Below, one piece after another: positions 52,248-52,473 of a stretch of 52,473 nt of DNA. The notes beneath the pieces are model-generated. The model saw nothing but the letters and a program-made list of their open reading frames with translations. It made no database searches and was not told the DNA's origin. Each line of letters begins with the position of its first letter. Position 1 is the stretch's first letter. Origin of the DNA: Gammaproteobacteria bacterium (GTDB taxonomy: Bacteria > Pseudomonadota > Gammaproteobacteria > Ga0077536). The stretch is taken from NCBI GenBank assembly GCA_009692265.1, contig SHZM01000017.1, forward strand, positions 1-52,473. The letters are read 5' to 3'. A program made the position numbers and the translations under genes.

Positions 52248-52473
52248 GTCACCAAGAGCAGACGATCGACCACATGCGGGCGTTTTTGGACGCAATACGT
52301 GGCGACGCGCCGGGTTTTCTATTTCAGCCTCAAAACTATCCCAAACAAATTCAGTTCTCTTCAAATCAATCGGCGGCCTCTAAAGCTATTGCCGCCCGAG
52401 AAACGGCGGACGTGTATTTTTCGGTCGGCGCTTTCCTAGAAGGCCAGCCAAAACGGAAAGCGCAATTCGTGCA
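52244..52473 (+). CDS. Start of a replication protein or primase-like gene (partial)
   Basis: ATG 52244 has GGAGG seven bases upstream. The 76 residues inside the window (MSHQEQTIDHMRAFLDAIRG, then ARETADVYFSVGAFLEGQPK) run off the edge. The VYFSVGAF and following RKAQF resemble the start of archaeo-eukaryotic primase-type domains of P4-like elements, which usually follow alpA here. Too little is present to be sure. Confidence 0.55.
   Translation, partial: MSHQEQTIDHMRAFLDAIRGDAPGFLFQPQNYPKQIQFSSNQSAASKAIAARETADVYFSVGAFLEGQPKRKAQFV

Larger units (their letters stand above)
49654..52473 (+). mobile_element. Left end of an integrated P4-like satellite or genomic island
   Basis: The integrase, a coupled hypothetical gene, an AlpA-type regulator, another small gene and the start of a replication-type gene follow head to tail with overlapping ATGA joints, the usual order in P4-like satellites and related islands. 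The element runs past the right edge. An imperfect inverted pair CCATCTC / GAGATGG (49552-49558, 49614-49620) lies just outside and may be an integrase arm or attachment site, which is inference. Confidence 0.8.

Overview
The window looks like the chromosome of a moderately GC-rich, aerobic, catabolically versatile proteobacterium, most likely a gammaproteobacterium. The basis is an RlmJ-type rRNA methyltransferase, a class III-like PHA synthase operon with phasin, a P4-type integrase with AlpA, a GGGGTCAGAGTCG-type intergenic repeat, and many CoA and aromatic catabolism genes. Species cannot be named from the sequence.

Layout. 162-2222: tRNA-Arg (minus strand) with a textbook promoter, pxpA and a luciferase-like oxidoreductase. 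2324-9635: a frameshifted DUF937 gene, a PhyH oxygenase, an egtB-egtD ergothioneine pair, an MBL hydrolase, a second luciferase-like gene and several gene fragments. 9920-14154: a PLP lyase-type enzyme, a nitroreductase, a CoA transferase ending inside a 165-bp palindromic element, and a TauE exporter. 14151-16576: a two-gene AmmeMemoRadiSam module. 16680-22482: a methyltransferase, an ABC exporter, rlmJ, a third luciferase-like gene and a deacylase. 22717-26206: a PHA operon (GNAT, phaC, PhaE-like, hydrolase, phasin). 26349-29052: hydrolases. 29157-36666: a GntR regulator divergent from an HpaB / C-C hydrolase / MhpB dioxygenase / luciferase-like / fused acyl-CoA dehydrogenase operon. 37354-40810: a selenium locus. 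41401-44963: a PEP-synthase-like enzyme with an aldolase. 46020-49009: a dead Baeyer-Villiger monooxygenase and an NDH-2-like flavoprotein. 49654-end: the left end of an integrated element.

The most interesting locus is 37354-40810. A thioredoxin-fold gene is interrupted by a single in-frame UGA exactly where the family has its redox Cys (W-U-G-C-R). The UGA is followed by a hairpin with a bulged U and a GU loop like a bacterial SECIS element. The next gene is an oxidoreductase-SelD fusion, which makes selenophosphate. I read this as an expressed selenoprotein, normally mis-annotated as two genes. The duplicated-stop BVMO at 46020-47669 is a useful contrast, because its UGA replaces Trp and a UAA follows.

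Several other genes (DUF937 at 2324, CocE at 26349, the small gene at 40807) carry one-base frameshifts, some in homopolymers. These may be real decay or assembly errors, and raw reads would decide.
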